Shown: positions 27,610 through 38,691, counted from the stretch's first letter. The stretch is DNA of 64,000 nucleotides from Scytonema hofmannii PCC 7110 (GCF_000346485.2 NZ_KQ976354.1:7736283-7800282), one strand, 5' to 3'. The notes: generated by a model not told the origin, from the sequence alone. A program made the numbers and translations.

Positions 27610-30600
27610 ATGGAAACAAAACACTGGTTAAGTTGTTGGCAGTTAGGATTCGTTGGACTTTTGTCAACGGTAGGGATAAATATTTTTACCTGCAAAGCCT
27701 TGTCTCAGAGCACTCCCAGTAATATTCAACCTGATAACACACTGGGTATAGAATCATCTCAAATCTTACAGAATCAGAATTTCCAAGGACTACCAATAGA
27801 ATTAATTGTAGGTGGTGCAACTCGCGGAATTAACCTGTTTCATAGTTTCCGAGAATTTAACGTTACCTCGGGACGGGGGGCTTATTTTTTGAGTCCTAGC
27901 GTAGATATTCAGAATATTCTGGCACGAGTCACAGGTGGAAACCGCTCTGAGATATTGGGTAGGCTGGGAACTTTGAGCGAATCAAAGCCCAATTTATTTT
28001 TGATCAATCCCAATGGGATGATTTTTGGAGAAAGAGCTAGTTTAGATGTGCAGGGTTCGTTTGTGGGGACAACGGCAAACGGAGCGCAGTTCGGGAACCA
28101 GGGTGTTTTTAGCGCTACAAATCCCCAAGCACCACCGTTGTTGTCGATTAATCCTTCAGCGTTGTTATTTAATCAAATAAATCAAACGGCTGGAATTACT
28201 AACCGATCGCTTGCACCTGCAGGAGTAAGTTTTGCAGGTGATGTGACAGGTTTGCGTGTACCAGATGGTAAGAGTCTGCTGTTAATAGGCGGTAATGTCA
28301 CAATGGCTGGTGGGCAGTTAAATGCTTTTGGTGGGAGAGTTGAGTTAGGTGGGTTAGCAGAACCTGGAAGTATCAATCTTGTTTTAGATAGCGATCGTCT
28401 TAGCTTGAAATTTCCTGAGAATGTGGCTCGTGCAGATGTATTGCTGAGCGAGCGAGCATTTGTGTTTGTGGAAGGGGCTGGTGGTGGTGATATTGCAGTC
28501 AATGCTCGAAATTTAGAGGTATCAGGAGGAAGCATCTTTTCTGCTGGTATTGGGGCTGGTTTGGGAACACCTGAGACTGTTGCAGGGGATATCGTACTTA
28601 ATGCCACAGGAGACATTAAAGTTACTGGTTCTGGTAGCCAAATTAGCCAAATTCGTAACTTAGTGCGCTTGGGGTCAAAAGGCAATGGAGGTAACATAAA
28701 CATCAATACTGGTTCATTGTTATTACGAGACGGCGCTCGACTTTCTACCTCAACGTCTGGAATTGGGAATGGGGGGAATGTCACAGTGCGGGCACTTGAT
28801 GCTGTTTCTCTTGCAGGTAATGCTTATATTCTCAGCACGGTAGAAGCATCTGGTGTAGGAAAGGCTGGCAATATCGACATCAATGCTGCAAACGTGTCAC
28901 TCATTGATGGCGCTCAACTGGTAACCATTACTCGTCGTGCGTCTGATAACCAACCCGCAGCAAGAGGGGACGGAGGTAATGTGACAGTGAAAGTGACTGG
29001 TGCGGTTGACATTGCTGGGCGGAAAAACGATCTTCTCACTGGGATTTTCAGCAGCCTAGAAACTGGAACAGTTGGCAATGGGGGTAACATCACTATCGAT
29101 TCTGGCTCCTTCTCATTACGAGACGGTGCTCAACTTACTGCTTCAACTTTTGGACAAGGAAATGGGGGGAATGTTACAGTGCGGGCACTTGATGCTGTTT
29201 CTCTGGCTGGTAATGCTGCCATCCTCAGCACGGTGGAAGCAGGGGGTGTAGGTAAGGGTGGCAATATCGACATCAATGCTGTAACCTTATCACTCGCTGA
29301 TGGCGCTCAACTGCAAACAAGTACTGTTAGTGCATCTGCTACCCAACCCGCAGGACGAGGGGATGCAGGCAATGTGAATGTGAAAGTGACTGGTGCAGTT
29401 GACATTACTGGGCAAAAAAACGGTCTTCCTAGTGGGATTCGCAGCAGAGTCAGAACTGGGGCAGTAGGCAATGGGGGTGACATAACCATTGATTCTGGTT
29501 CATTTTCATTACGAGACAGCGCTCAACTTTCTGCCTCAACTTTTGGAATTGGGAATGCGGGGAATGTTACAGTGCGGGCACAAGATGCTGTTTCCCTTGC
29601 AAGCGCTTCCATCTCGAGCACTGTAGAAGCATCTGGTGTGGGAAAGGGTGGCAATATTGACATCAATGCTGCAACCCTCTCACTCATTGATGGCGCTCAA
29701 CTGCTAACTAGTACTCGTGGTGCATCTGCTACCCAACCTTCGAGACGAGGGGATGCAGGCAATGTGAATGTGAAAGTGACAGGTGTTGTTGACATTGCTG
29801 GGCAGAAAAACGGTTTTCTTAGTGGGATTGGCAGCTTTGTAGGAACTGGGACAGTTAGCAATGGGGGTAACATCACCATCGATACTGGTTCATTTTCATT
29901 ACGAGACAGCGCTCAAATAGATACCTCAACTTCTGGACGAGGGAATGCAGGTAATGTGACAGTGCGGGCACAAGATGCTGTTTCTCTGGCTGGTAATGCT
30001 AGCATCCTCAGCACGGTAGAAGCAGGAGGTGTAGGTAAGGGTGGCAGTATCGAGATCAATGCTGCAACCTTGTCACTCATTGATGGCGCTCAACTGGTAA
30101 CCATTACTCGTCGTGCGTCTGATAACCAACCCGCAGGAAGAGGGGATGCAGGCAATGTGAATGTGAAAGTAAGTGGTGCAGTTGACATTGTTGGGCAGAA
30201 AAACGGTTTTTCTAGTGCGATTGGCAGCTTTGTAGGAACTGGGACAGTTGGCAATGGGGGTGACATAACCATTGATTCTGGCTCGTTCTCTTTACGAGAC
30301 AGCGCTCAACTTTCTGCCTCAACTTTTGGAATTGGGAATGGGGGAAATGTGACAGTACGGGCACTTGATGCTATTTCTCTGGCTGATGCTAGCATCCTCA
30401 GCGTAGTAGAAGCAGGGGCTGTGGGAAAGGGTGGTAACATTGACATCAATGCTGCTTCCTTGTCGCTAATTGATAGTGCTCAACTGCTAACCATTACTCG
30501 TGGTGCATCTGCTACCCAGCCAGCTGGAAGAGGAGATGCAGGCAATGTGAATGTGAAAGTCACTGGTACAGTTGACATTGCGGGGCAGAAAAACGGTTTT

Positions 30601-32145
30601 TCTAGTGGGATTTTCAGCGACGTAGGAAGTGCGACAATTGGCAATGGGGGTGACATAACTATCAACTCTGTCTCCTTTTCATTACGAGACGACGCTGAAA
30701 TTAACGCCTCAACTTCTGGACAGGGGAATGGGGGAAATGTTACAGTGCGCGCACTTGATGCTGTTTCTCTTGCAGACGCTAACATCCTCAGTACGGTAGA
30801 AGCATCTGGTGTGGGAAAGGGTGGTAATATCAACATCAATGCTGCAACCCTCTCACTAGTTGATGGCGCTCAAATTAATGCTTCAACTTATGGGCTGGGG
30901 AATGCGGGGAATGTGACAGTGCGGGCAGTTGATGCTGTGTCACTAACTGATGGTGCTGAATTTATTACCTCAACTTTTGGACAAGGAAATGCAGGAAATA
31001 TTTATATCAATGCAAAAGAGACAGTAACTATTTCTGGAATTAGTCAAGAGGGGGGATTTTCTAGCGGTTTATACTCAGATACAGTTGAAGGCTCAACTGG
31101 TGAAGGTGGCAATATTACCGTAAACACCAATATTTTTCGTATCTTAAACGGTGCTTCAATAGATGCAGGCACTGCAAATAATAACAAGGGTGGCGATATC
31201 ACGGTGAATACCAATGTCTTTGAAGCAACAAGTGGCGGACAACTCAGCACCAATAGCTCGAGCAACGGAGGTGCAGGTAAAATCACAGTCAATGCTACTG
31301 ACAAAGTGAAGATTAGCGGTAGTGACCCTAATTATAATGACCGGATTGCAACATTTTCTCTTGAAGTTGTAGAAAATATTAGCGCTGACAGTGGCTTTTT
31401 TGTCAGTTCCTCTGGTTCAGGAATCACAGGCGACATCGAAATCAACTCGCCCAAAATAACCTTAGACAATCAAGGCAGACTCATTGCCGAATCGACATCC
31501 GGTAACGGTGGTAACATCAACCTCAACAGCAATTTACTCTTACTCCGTCGTGGCGCTCAAATCTCTACCAACGCCGGTACTGAGCAAAAAGGTGGAGATG
31601 GAGGTAACATCAACATCAACTCAAAATTCATTGTCGCAGTTCCTCAGGAAAACAGCGATATTACTGCTAACGCTTTCCAAGGACGCGGTGGTAATATTAA
31701 CATCACTGCTCGGGGAATCTTTGGGATTGAAGCTCGTTCCAAACCATCAGAGCAAATAAATGACATTACTGCCAGTTCAGACCTGGGTTTATCGGGTACT
31801 ATTAATCTGAATTCTCCTGATAACAGTTCGGTACAAAACAGCCTCAGCCAACTCTCTCAAAACTTGGTTGACTCTAATGCCCTAATTGCCAGTAGTTGCA
31901 TAGTCCGAAGCAATCAAAAACAACAAAACAGTTTTACCATCACAGGTACTGGTGGTTTACCCAACCGTCCCGGCGATCTGTTAGTGTCAAATTATGCAAC
32001 TGGTTCTGTAAGGAATGTTACCTATAGCAATCAATCCAGTTCTATCAATTCGGGAATCTGGAAAAAAGGTGACCCAATTATCGAACCTCAAGGTGTTTAT
32101 CGCACGACATCAGGGCAAATAGTTTTAAGCCGCGAATGTCGGTAG
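27610..32145 (+). CDS. Two-partner-secretion (filamentous hemagglutinin-like) exoprotein
   Basis: A 1511-residue exoprotein. A signal peptide (LGFVGLLSTVGINIFTCKAL) precedes a TPS domain (about 40-250) containing GLPIELIVGG, FREFNVTSG, NLFLINPNGMIFGERASLDV and GSFVGTTAN, recognised by a TpsB/Omp85 transporter. The middle is a beta-helix built from about six near-identical 131-residue (393-bp) repeats between 28.74 and 30.9 kb, each containing GGNVTVRALDAVSL, GGNIDINAATLSL and a RGDAGNVNVKVTGAVDI block. The C-terminus (CIVRSNQKQQNSFTITGTGG) is typical of cyanobacterial family members. No tpsB is in the window. ATG at 27610 preferred over GTG at 27601. Confidence 0.9.
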   Translation: METKHWLSCWQLGFVGLLSTVGINIFTCKALSQSTPSNIQPDNTLGIESSQILQNQNFQGLPIELIVGGATRGINLFHSFREFNVTSGRGAYFLSPSVDIQNILARVTGGNRSEILGRLGTLSESKPNLFLINPNGMIFGERASLDVQGSFVGTTANGAQFGNQGVFSATNPQAPPLLSINPSALLFNQINQTAGITNRSLAPAGVSFAGDVTGLRVPDGKSLLLIGGNVTMAGGQLNAFGGRVELGGLAEPGSINLVLDSDRLSLKFPENVARADVLLSERAFVFVEGAGGGDIAVNARNLEVSGGSIFSAGIGAGLGTPETVAGDIVLNATGDIKVTGSGSQISQIRNLVRLGSKGNGGNININTGSLLLRDGARLSTSTSGIGNGGNVTVRALDAVSLAGNAYILSTVEASGVGKAGNIDINAANVSLIDGAQLVTITRRASDNQPAARGDGGNVTVKVTGAVDIAGRKNDLLTGIFSSLETGTVGNGGNITIDSGSFSLRDGAQLTASTFGQGNGGNVTVRALDAVSLAGNAAILSTVEAGGVGKGGNIDINAVTLSLADGAQLQTSTVSASATQPAGRGDAGNVNVKVTGAVDITGQKNGLPSGIRSRVRTGAVGNGGDITIDSGSFSLRDSAQLSASTFGIGNAGNVTVRAQDAVSLASASISSTVEASGVGKGGNIDINAATLSLIDGAQLLTSTRGASATQPSRRGDAGNVNVKVTGVVDIAGQKNGFLSGIGSFVGTGTVSNGGNITIDTGSFSLRDSAQIDTSTSGRGNAGNVTVRAQDAVSLAGNASILSTVEAGGVGKGGSIEINAATLSLIDGAQLVTITRRASDNQPAGRGDAGNVNVKVSGAVDIVGQKNGFSSAIGSFVGTGTVGNGGDITIDSGSFSLRDSAQLSASTFGIGNGGNVTVRALDAISLADASILSVVEAGAVGKGGNIDINAASLSLIDSAQLLTITRGASATQPAGRGDAGNVNVKVTGTVDIAGQKNGFSSGIFSDVGSATIGNGGDITINSVSFSLRDDAEINASTSGQGNGGNVTVRALDAVSLADANILSTVEASGVGKGGNININAATLSLVDGAQINASTYGLGNAGNVTVRAVDAVSLTDGAEFITSTFGQGNAGNIYINAKETVTISGISQEGGFSSGLYSDTVEGSTGEGGNITVNTNIFRILNGASIDAGTANNNKGGDITVNTNVFEATSGGQLSTNSSSNGGAGKITVNATDKVKISGSDPNYNDRIATFSLEVVENISADSGFFVSSSGSGITGDIEINSPKITLDNQGRLIAESTSGNGGNINLNSNLLLLRRGAQISTNAGTEQKGGDGGNININSKFIVAVPQENSDITANAFQGRGGNINITARGIFGIEARSKPSEQINDITASSDLGLSGTINLNSPDNSSVQNSLSQLSQNLVDSNALIASSCIVRSNQKQQNSFTITGTGGLPNRPGDLLVSNYATGSVRNVTYSNQSSSINSGIWKKGDPIIEPQGVYRTTSGQIVLSRECR
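28740..30930 (+). repeat. Six tandem ~393-bp repeats within the TPS gene
   Basis: GGNVTVRALDAVSL-type blocks recur at about 28775, 29165, 29554, 29947, 30340 and 30733, spacing 390-393 bp, with a shorter partial unit at about 30900. High nucleotide identity between units indicates recent amplification or gene conversion. Confidence 0.85.
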
Positions 32146-32214
32146 AAATTGCTACCCAATTACAACTTTTTGACAACCGTAAAGATCGGTATCCAGATGA
32201 AAACAGCGATCGCT
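32071..32214. repeat. Direct repeat A (3' end of TPS gene)
   Basis: 144 bp covering the last 25 codons of the exoprotein, its stop, and 69 bp downstream. It matches 33132-33275 without gaps at roughly nine bases in ten. Coding differences between the copies are mostly synonymous. Confidence 0.85.
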
Positions 32215-32257
32215 AGTTCGCTCCAAATCCACATTTTCTTGACAACCATGAATATTC

Positions 32258-32713
32258 TTACTCAGCAATATCAAAGTCATTTAACACTAACACTTGCAAT
32301 TCTGTAATGCGCCTAAATATTACATCATTGGTTAAAAATGCTTCACAGCCTGCTGCCAAGGCAACAGCAATTTGAAAAGCATCAAGTAATTGTAAGTTGT
32401 ATTTGGCTCGGATTTGAGCAGCACCTATTGCTATGCTTGAGTCAGGAACGGACTCAAAAATCATGTTATTACTACCAAGCAAAAGGTTTATGAAGTTTTG
32501 CTGTAACCGTATCTGTCCTAAACGATAAGGATGTACTAAACATTCAGCTAATGTGACTGGTGAAGTAACTCCTAATACTAAACCATTTTGAATCCGCTCA
32601 AATACCGATCTAACAAATAGAAAGTATTGTGGGTTTTGTTCGACAAAGTATATGACTGGTGCGCTATCCAAAAACAAGAGCGTTACACCCTCTAAACTCT
32701 CTTCAAGATTCAC
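32258..32713 (-). CDS. PIN-domain toxin (VapC-like)
   Basis: A 151-residue PIN-fold RNase. The acidic metal ligands are in place: Asp in LFLDSAPVIYF, Glu in TLAECLVHP, Asp in QLLDAFQIAVA and Asp in FLTNDVIFRRI. It overlaps the antitoxin gene by 11 bp, the usual arrangement. The module lies between the two copies of the TPS 3'-end repeat, suggesting acquisition or rearrangement there. Confidence 0.85.
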   Translation of the reverse strand: MNLEESLEGVTLLFLDSAPVIYFVEQNPQYFLFVRSVFERIQNGLVLGVTSPVTLAECLVHPYRLGQIRLQQNFINLLLGSNNMIFESVPDSSIAIGAAQIRAKYNLQLLDAFQIAVALAAGCEAFLTNDVIFRRITELQVLVLNDFDIAE

Positions 32714-32969
32714 TGTTTTTCCTAGATTCTATCTCTTCAATTTCTAGTTCTGGAAACTCCCCACGTCTCATGCGTGTTATGTATTCCTGAGCATCCATCC
32801 CTCCTAGGTGATTCGGTGCGATGCCAGCAAATTCCATCACATTATGGTGTGGTTTAGATGTAATTTCACAAAGGCTCAGTTTTTGTAACAAATATGAGAT
32901 TAAACGCAACTGCTCATCAGGTGCTAGTGTGTCCACTTGTTTCTTTAAATCGTTTAATTTTTGAGACAT
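32703..32969 (-). CDS. Antitoxin of PIN-domain module
   Basis: An 88-residue acidic-tailed protein (FPELEIEEIESRKN) with an N-terminal helical region (LKKQVDTLAPDEQLRLISYLL). Small size, position directly upstream of the PIN gene and the 11-bp overlap support an antitoxin role; DNA binding is inferred. The DNA-binding fold is not identified. Confidence 0.75.
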   Translation of the reverse strand: MSQKLNDLKKQVDTLAPDEQLRLISYLLQKLSLCEITSKPHHNVMEFAGIAPNHLGGMDAQEYITRMRRGEFPELEIEEIESRKNSES

Positions 32970-33131
32970 TTTGGATTATTCTCGCTTTTTTGTGCTTTTT
33001 CTTCCTAAGATACACGGAGCGATGGCAAATAGTAATAAGGGATTATGTCAGTGTTTTGCTGCTTCAATTCCCTGCCGATGCCTGAATCGGTTGCACACTG
33101 AGGTGATAGCCGAGATTGTGCAGGATAAGGC

Positions 33132-33275
33132 GACCCAATTATCGAACCTCAAGGTGTTTATCGCACGACATCAGGACAATTAGTGTTAAGCCGCGAATGT
33201 CGGTAAAAATTGCTGCCCAATTACAACTTCTTGACAACCGTAAATATTGGTATCCAGACGAAAATAGCGATCGCT
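33132..33275. repeat. Direct repeat B: orphan 3' end of a TPS gene
   Basis: 144 bp matching 32071-32214. In the matching frame it reads GDPIIEPQGVYRTTSGQLV then LSRECR and stop. No upstream exoprotein coding sequence is attached, so this is the stub of a lost second gene or a segmental duplication. It ends where the DUF433 remnant ends. Confidence 0.85.
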
Positions 33276-33476
33276 TATCTGGAAAATCTTGCTAACAAAT
33301 CTTCACGAGATAAATTGGACAATTGCAGTAGTAAACTACTCATCACGTTATACAGAGTGATACGAGTGCCTGCGATCGTGAGCCCACGTTCTGTTCGGAT
33401 AACTGTCCCTTGTTGGTCAGGTGCTCAAGTCATACCTGTAGCATTTTGAATATCAACTTCATAATAACCTACGGGT
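33275..33476 (-). pseudogene. DUF433-type gene remnant
   Basis: The minus strand reads SLPVGYYEVDIQNATGMT, TGA (33427-33425), then APDQQGTVIRTERGLTIAGT, RITLYNVM and a short non-family tail to TAA. RTERGLTIAGTRITLYDVM is characteristic of cyanobacterial DUF433 proteins, small winged-helix proteins often linked to PIN toxins. The internal stop and loss of the second half make it a pseudogene. Nearby coding fragments on the other strand are not convincing. Confidence 0.55.
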
Positions 33477-33827
33477 AAACTAAATCTGTACAAATGTATA
33501 CAAAGGGCAACAGAAGTGTCTTAGCAATCCTAAATCATTTGTAAATTCTCTCAATACTACAAGAGTTCTCGAATTTTTGTGGGTTGGGATCGCCCTGAAG
33601 AAACTTAACAAATGCCTGTAAATGTTGGGTTTCGTTCCTCAACCCAACCTACTTACCTTCGTATTTTTACACAAAACCTACGCAGTATTGAATTCTCTCT
33701 TCTCTCTTTTCTTCGTGCTCTTTGCGTCTTTGCGGTTGATAATTACAGTATTTCACGCGTTGTAGATCCCCCAACCCCCCTTTTTAAGGGGGGCTATGCG
33801 TAAGTCCTGCTGGTCACTGGTCACTGA
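33477..33827. other. Intergenic region with short repeats
   Basis: No gene seen. It holds GTTGGGTTTCGTTCCTCAACCCAAC (a hairpin, read in two parts), a CCCCCCTTTTTAAGGGGGG palindrome near 33775-33793, one copy of TGCGTAAGTCCT (also the end of the MITE at 53479-53669), and TGGTCAC heptamers running into the stop of the next gene. Confidence 0.6.
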
Positions 33828-35507
33828 TTACTGGTCACTGAAAGGAGGTAATTCTCCCAGAATTGTAAAGCGAATGTGATTAATCGCTAACTCCCCAATG
33901 GAAACATCTTCTTTTGTCAGCTTTGCACCTTTACTCGTCAAAGTTTCAAAAGAAATACCTTTGCCAATTTCAACGTGATACCAACCCAAGCCCATAAAAA
34001 AGCGAGTGGGATAGGGTCCGCCATAACCCATATCATCAGGATTGGATTCCATTGGTATCCAACCAAAACCAGGTACGTAGAACTCCAGCCAAACATGATT
34101 GTACTGAGGCTGCATGGGAACTTGCTGGTATTCAGCATAGCTTGGGCATTTATACCGACCTACTGTACGGCAAGGAATACCATTTAATCGGCACAAGGCA
34201 AGCAAAACACCCACGTACTCGCCACAGGAACCCACACCCCGTTCTAAAACAATATCTGGTGTATCTATGTGAGGTTTAATACCATAGGACAACTCGTCAT
34301 AAACGTAGTTGCGAATGCTATACATTTTTCGCAGCAAATTGGTTTCCGTTCCTATGGCTTCACGGGCGGCGCGACGGACAATACTGGTATCCATTGCCAA
34401 ATCGTCATTGTCCACTAGATAACCCTCTTGTAGCTCTGGCGAAGGTTCGGCAATATCTTCTACATCTGACGGGGTAAGACGATACTTAATTCCTCTGACT
34501 TCTAAAATTGCCTTCCAACCAAATAAATGTCGTTCGCCTGGAGTGAGGGCATCAAATTTAAAGACTGCTACTCTTTGGCCATCGACTATCTCTTCTGTAA
34601 AAGGTAAACCAATGGGTTCGACGTGTTTCACCTTTTGGCGATCGGTTTCTGATGGCAATGCAATGCGCCATTCCACCTCTGGTATGTAGACTTCATCTAA
34701 AGGCGCAATTTCCTCTACATAAGACATCTCTAGGAGATAACCGTTAGAAAGGGCATAGCGTTTCTCTCGATTGTAATGGTAATGTAACGGATGAATAAAA
34801 GTGCGATCGCGATATGATAGCTCGTGACTTGGGTCAGCATTCGGATTATCTCGCACATAAGGCTCTTCAGAAGCATAGGCGATGTGGAGAGTATTCTCCC
34901 CCGTCTCGGTATTTTTGTAGATCGCTATGCCTGAAGGCTCATCAAACGGCGTCAGTACGCTAAATTGAACTTCCCCAGTCGCTCTATCAATGCAGTACAC
35001 AGTTTGCTCCGTGCGATCGCAAACCCAAAGCGTTTCTTCATCCACTGCCAAATTTTCTACTCCAACCCCAGGTGCGTAAAACTGAGTAATTTGTTTGCGT
35101 GTATTGCGGTCAAAAATCAGTATATCTCCCAGCTTTTGGCAACTGACATAGACAGTAGATTCCCAAACAGCAATACCATCAGCTGGATACGGCAAGGTGA
35201 CAAAGTGCTCCAATCCCAACGATGCCAATTTACACAAATAAACACTATTATCCCGAGTCACCCAAAGAGTATCATCCCATACTGCCAAACCAGTCACGCC
35301 CGTAAATTCACGGTTTTGATGGGGATTGAGAACTTTTGTATTATCAGAGTGGGGGTCAATTGAGAGCAAATGACCTTTAGCAGTATCAATAGCAATGAGT
35401 GTATCCTGGATAAAGGTAATGCCACAGAGGGCGGCAGCGCTATGGGGTCGAATTGTCCTTTGCCCAATCATTTGGTTAGTAGGAAAACTGGGGAGTGCAA
35501 AAGTCAT
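33828..35507 (-). CDS. Beta-propeller plus transglutaminase-like protein
   Basis: A 559-residue two-part protein. Residues 1-200 form NHL/beta-propeller-like blades (GVTGLAVWDDTLWVTRDN; GVENLAVDEETLWVCDRTE). The C-terminal half is a bacterial transglutaminase-like domain with the Cys-His-Asp triad in RGVGSCGEYVGV, YNHVWLEFYVPG and WIPMESNPDDMG; it probably cleaves or remodels peptides rather than cross-linking. No signal peptide is visible. The last codons and stop (S-D-Q-TAA) are supplied by TGACCAG repeats. Confidence 0.85.
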   Translation of the reverse strand: MTFALPSFPTNQMIGQRTIRPHSAAALCGITFIQDTLIAIDTAKGHLLSIDPHSDNTKVLNPHQNREFTGVTGLAVWDDTLWVTRDNSVYLCKLASLGLEHFVTLPYPADGIAVWESTVYVSCQKLGDILIFDRNTRKQITQFYAPGVGVENLAVDEETLWVCDRTEQTVYCIDRATGEVQFSVLTPFDEPSGIAIYKNTETGENTLHIAYASEEPYVRDNPNADPSHELSYRDRTFIHPLHYHYNREKRYALSNGYLLEMSYVEEIAPLDEVYIPEVEWRIALPSETDRQKVKHVEPIGLPFTEEIVDGQRVAVFKFDALTPGERHLFGWKAILEVRGIKYRLTPSDVEDIAEPSPELQEGYLVDNDDLAMDTSIVRRAAREAIGTETNLLRKMYSIRNYVYDELSYGIKPHIDTPDIVLERGVGSCGEYVGVLLALCRLNGIPCRTVGRYKCPSYAEYQQVPMQPQYNHVWLEFYVPGFGWIPMESNPDDMGYGGPYPTRFFMGLGWYHVEIGKGISFETLTSKGAKLTKEDVSIGELAINHIRFTILGELPPFSDQ

Positions 35508-35751
35508 ATTAAACTAATTTATTCAACTGTTTAACATCTTAGGAATGAAATTGTTATGGTTAGGTGGTATGAAAATAGGGGTTAGGGAGTTGTAGAGACG
35601 CGCCATGGCGCGTCTGTACGGGAGTAGGGAAAATAACTGAATGCCCAATGCCCAATGCCCATGCCTAACCTAATGTAACTTTATGTTGATGGTTTTCCAG
35701 CCCTTGCTCATCTATGATCGAAGTTTGTAACCATTTCCTGTGACCAAGACG

Positions 35752-38691
35752 ATGTCCGCTCATTCTCTATCCGAACAACCCGCCGCTTGGCATAGTTTAG
35801 AAGTTGATAAATCACTAGAACTGCTGAAAACAAACGCAAATACTGGTTTATCTCCCCAAGAAGTACAACAACGGTTGGAACAATATGGTCCAAATGAACT
35901 AGAGGAAACTGCTGGACGCAGTGCGTGGCAGATTCTGATAGATCAGTTCACAAATATCATGTTGTTGATGCTGATTGCCGTAGCCATCATTTCTGGGGTT
36001 CTAGACTTGATAGCTTGGCAACAAGGCACATTGAAACCTGGGGAGTTACCATTTAAAGATACGATCGCTATTCTAGCGATTGTTATACTCAATGGCATAC
36101 TCGGTTACGTTCAAGAAAGCCGTGCGGAAAAAGCCCTAGCAGCTTTAAAAAAACTCGCCTCACCCAACGTGCGCGTCCTGCGCGACAGTAGACCAGTAGA
36201 GGTGCCAGCGCAAGAGTTAGTGCCAGGAGATGTCATGCTAGTGGAAGCTGGCGTCCACGTGGCAGCAGATGGACGTTTAATAGAAGAGTCCAACCTGCAA
36301 ATACGGGAATCGGCGCTGACAGGTGAAGCGGAAGCAGTCAACAAACAGGCAAAAGTTACATTGCCAGAAGAGACATCCTTGGGCGATCGAGTTAATTTAG
36401 TCTTTCAAGGTACTGAAATTGTCCAAGGACGCGCCAAAATTCTAGTGACCAACACTGGGATGAAAACTGAATTGGGTAAAATTGCTACCATGTTGCAAGC
36501 GGTAGAAACAGAACCTACCCCCCTGCAACAGAGGATGACCCAACTAGGTAATGTCCTGGTAACAGGTTCTTTGATTCTGGTAGCCATTGTTATCGGAGTA
36601 GGTCTTCTCCGTGGAGGTAACTTACAAGAATTGTTGGAAGTTTCCCTCAGTATGGCAGTCGCCGTAGTGCCAGAAAGCTTACCTGCCGTTATTACTGTTA
36701 CCCTGGCACTGGGAACTCAGAGAATGGTACGCCGCAACGCGTTAATTCGGAAACTACCTGCGGTAGAAACTTTAGGTTCCGTCACAACCATCTGTTCCGA
36801 TAAAACTGGGACTCTCACACAAAATAAGATGGTGGTACAGTCAGTTTACACAAATTTTTCTGCTCCAAGTTCAAGCCCTAGTAGGGATTTAATTTCTGAA
36901 GATGGAAACCACTCACCTCAATCGCCACAAAATACAAATAACCAATCGTTGAGCGTTACAGGTTCTGGTTACGACCCAATTGGAGAGTTTCAACTTCAAG
37001 GTCAAAAAACGGAAGCCCAAGAGTATCCAGAACTTCAAGTGCTACTAGTTGCCTGTACTTTATGTAATGATTCCTTTTTACAACAAGATAAAGGACAATG
37101 GAAAATTTTAGGCGACCCAACAGAAGGTGCTTTGGTGACACTTGCTGCAAAAGGAGGAATCGAAAAAGACCAATGGGAGAGCAAGTTACCTCGTGTTGCT
37201 GAGTTCCCCTTCTCCTCAGAACGCAAGCGCATGAGTGTAATTTGTCAAGTGGAGCAAGTAGAAACAGGAATATCGCCAGTATCAGAAGTTGACCCCATTA
37301 TCAATCACGTGGTGCAACCGTCAGAACGGTACTTAATGTTTACCAAAGGTTCACCAGAGTTAATACTTGCACGTTGTACTCATATTTACGTAGGGACTAG
37401 CGCCATCCCAATCAATGACGAGCAACGCAGCCAAATTCTGGCAGAAAATGACACAATGGCAAGTAAAGGTCTGCGGGTTTTGGGTTTTGCTTACAAACCT
37501 CTTACCGAAATCCCACCGGAAGGTTCAGATGAAGAATCCGAGAAAGAATTAGTATGGTTGGGATTGGTAGGAATGCTCGATGCACCCCGTCCAGAAGTTA
37601 GGGTTGCAGTGCAAGAGTGTCGAGATGCGGGAATCCGCCCAGTTATGATTACTGGAGACCACCAACTCACCGCACGCGCAATTGCTGTAGATTTGGGGAT
37701 CGCTCAATCGGGCGATCGCGTCCTGACAGGTCAAGAATTGCAGCGAATGAGCGACACAGAACTAGAAGAAAACGTTGATTTGGTGAGCATCTACGCTCGA
37801 GTCGCTCCCGAACACAAACTTCGCATCGTTCAAGCACTGCAACGCCGGGGTCGATTCGTCGCCATGACAGGCGATGGTGTCAACGATGCACCAGCCCTTA
37901 AACAAGCTGACATTGGTATCGCGATGGGTATCACCGGTACTGATGTAAGTAAAGAAGCCAGTGACATGGTACTCCTCGATGACAACTTTGCCACGATTGT
38001 CGCCGCTACGAAGGAAGGTAGAGTTGTCTACACCAACATCCGCCGCTTTATCAAGTATATCCTTGGTAGCAACATTGGTGAAGTGCTGACAATTGCCGCA
38101 GCACCTATCATGGGATTGGGAGGTGTACCTCTAACACCACTGCAAATTCTGTGGATGAACCTTGTAACAGACGGTTTACCAGCTCTGGCATTAGCTGTAG
38201 AACCTGCAGAACCTGATGTGATGAAACGCCCGCCGTTCAGTCCCCGTGAAAGCATTTTTGCGAGAGGCTTGGGTTCTTACATGATTAGGATTGGTATTGT
38301 CTTTGGTATCATTAGCATTATTCTCATGGCATGGGCTTACAATCACGTTAAAGTCGTGACTGGTCCGGGACTCGATCCAGAACGGTGGAAGACGATGGTC
38401 TTTACTGCGTTATGTATTGCCCAAATGGGTCACGCATTAGCAATTCGCTCTAACTCTCAACTGACCATTGAGATGAATCCTTTTTCAAATCCATACGTAC
38501 TAGCAGCTGTTGTTGTGACGAGTATTCTGCAACTGCTGCTAGTTTACGTACCACCTCTGCAAGCTTTCTTTGGAACTCATTACTTAACTTTACCAGAGTT
38601 GGGAATTTGTCTTGGCTTTAGTGCCTTAATGTTTGTGTGGATTGAAGCGGAAAAACTTTTCTTCCGATTAACGGGTAAGAAAATTGTTTAG
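35752..38691 (+). CDS. P2-type cation-transporting ATPase (Ca2+-ATPase-like)
   Basis: A 979-residue P-type pump. Features: actuator TGE in [13 protein letters not shown]4 ion site [20 protein letters not shown], phosphorylation site [17 protein letters not shown], nucleotide-binding KGSPE, hinge [20 protein letters not shown], and M6 [16 protein letters not shown] with the N-x-x-x-D pattern of Ca2+/Na+ pumps. Resembles cyanobacterial PacL/PMR1-like ATPases that export Ca2+. A Ser/Asn/Gln-rich insertion follows the phosphorylation site (about 370-410). ATG at 35752 is chosen; GTG at 35740 is possible. Confidence 0.9.
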   Translation: MSAHSLSEQPAAWHSLEVDKSLELLKTNANTGLSPQEVQQRLEQYGPNELEETAGRSAWQILIDQFTNIMLLMLIAVAIISGVLDLIAWQQGTLKPGELPFKDTIAILAIVILNGILGYVQESRAEKALAALKKLASPNVRVLRDSRPVEVPAQELVPGDVMLVEAGVHVAADGRLIEESNLQIRESALTGEAEAVNKQAKVTLPEETSLGDRVNLVFQGTEIVQGRAKILVTNTGMKTELGKIATMLQAVETEPTPLQQRMTQLGNVLVTGSLILVAIVIGVGLLRGGNLQELLEVSLSMAVAVVPESLPAVITVTLALGTQRMVRRNALIRKLPAVETLGSVTTICSDKTGTLTQNKMVVQSVYTNFSAPSSSPSRDLISEDGNHSPQSPQNTNNQSLSVTGSGYDPIGEFQLQGQKTEAQEYPELQVLLVACTLCNDSFLQQDKGQWKILGDPTEGALVTLAAKGGIEKDQWESKLPRVAEFPFSSERKRMSVICQVEQVETGISPVSEVDPIINHVVQPSERYLMFTKGSPELILARCTHIYVGTSAIPINDEQRSQILAENDTMASKGLRVLGFAYKPLTEIPPEGSDEESEKELVWLGLVGMLDAPRPEVRVAVQECRDAGIRPVMITGDHQLTARAIAVDLGIAQSGDRVLTGQELQRMSDTELEENVDLVSIYARVAPEHKLRIVQALQRRGRFVAMTGDGVNDAPALKQADIGIAMGITGTDVSKEASDMVLLDDNFATIVAATKEGRVVYTNIRRFIKYILGSNIGEVLTIAAAPIMGLGGVPLTPLQILWMNLVTDGLPALALAVEPAEPDVMKRPPFSPRESIFARGLGSYMIRIGIVFGIISIILMAWAYNHVKVVTGPGLDPERWKTMVFTALCIAQMGHALAIRSNSQLTIEMNPFSNPYVLAAVVVTSILQLLLVYVPPLQAFFGTHYLTLPELGICLGFSALMFVWIEAEKLFFRLTGKKIV

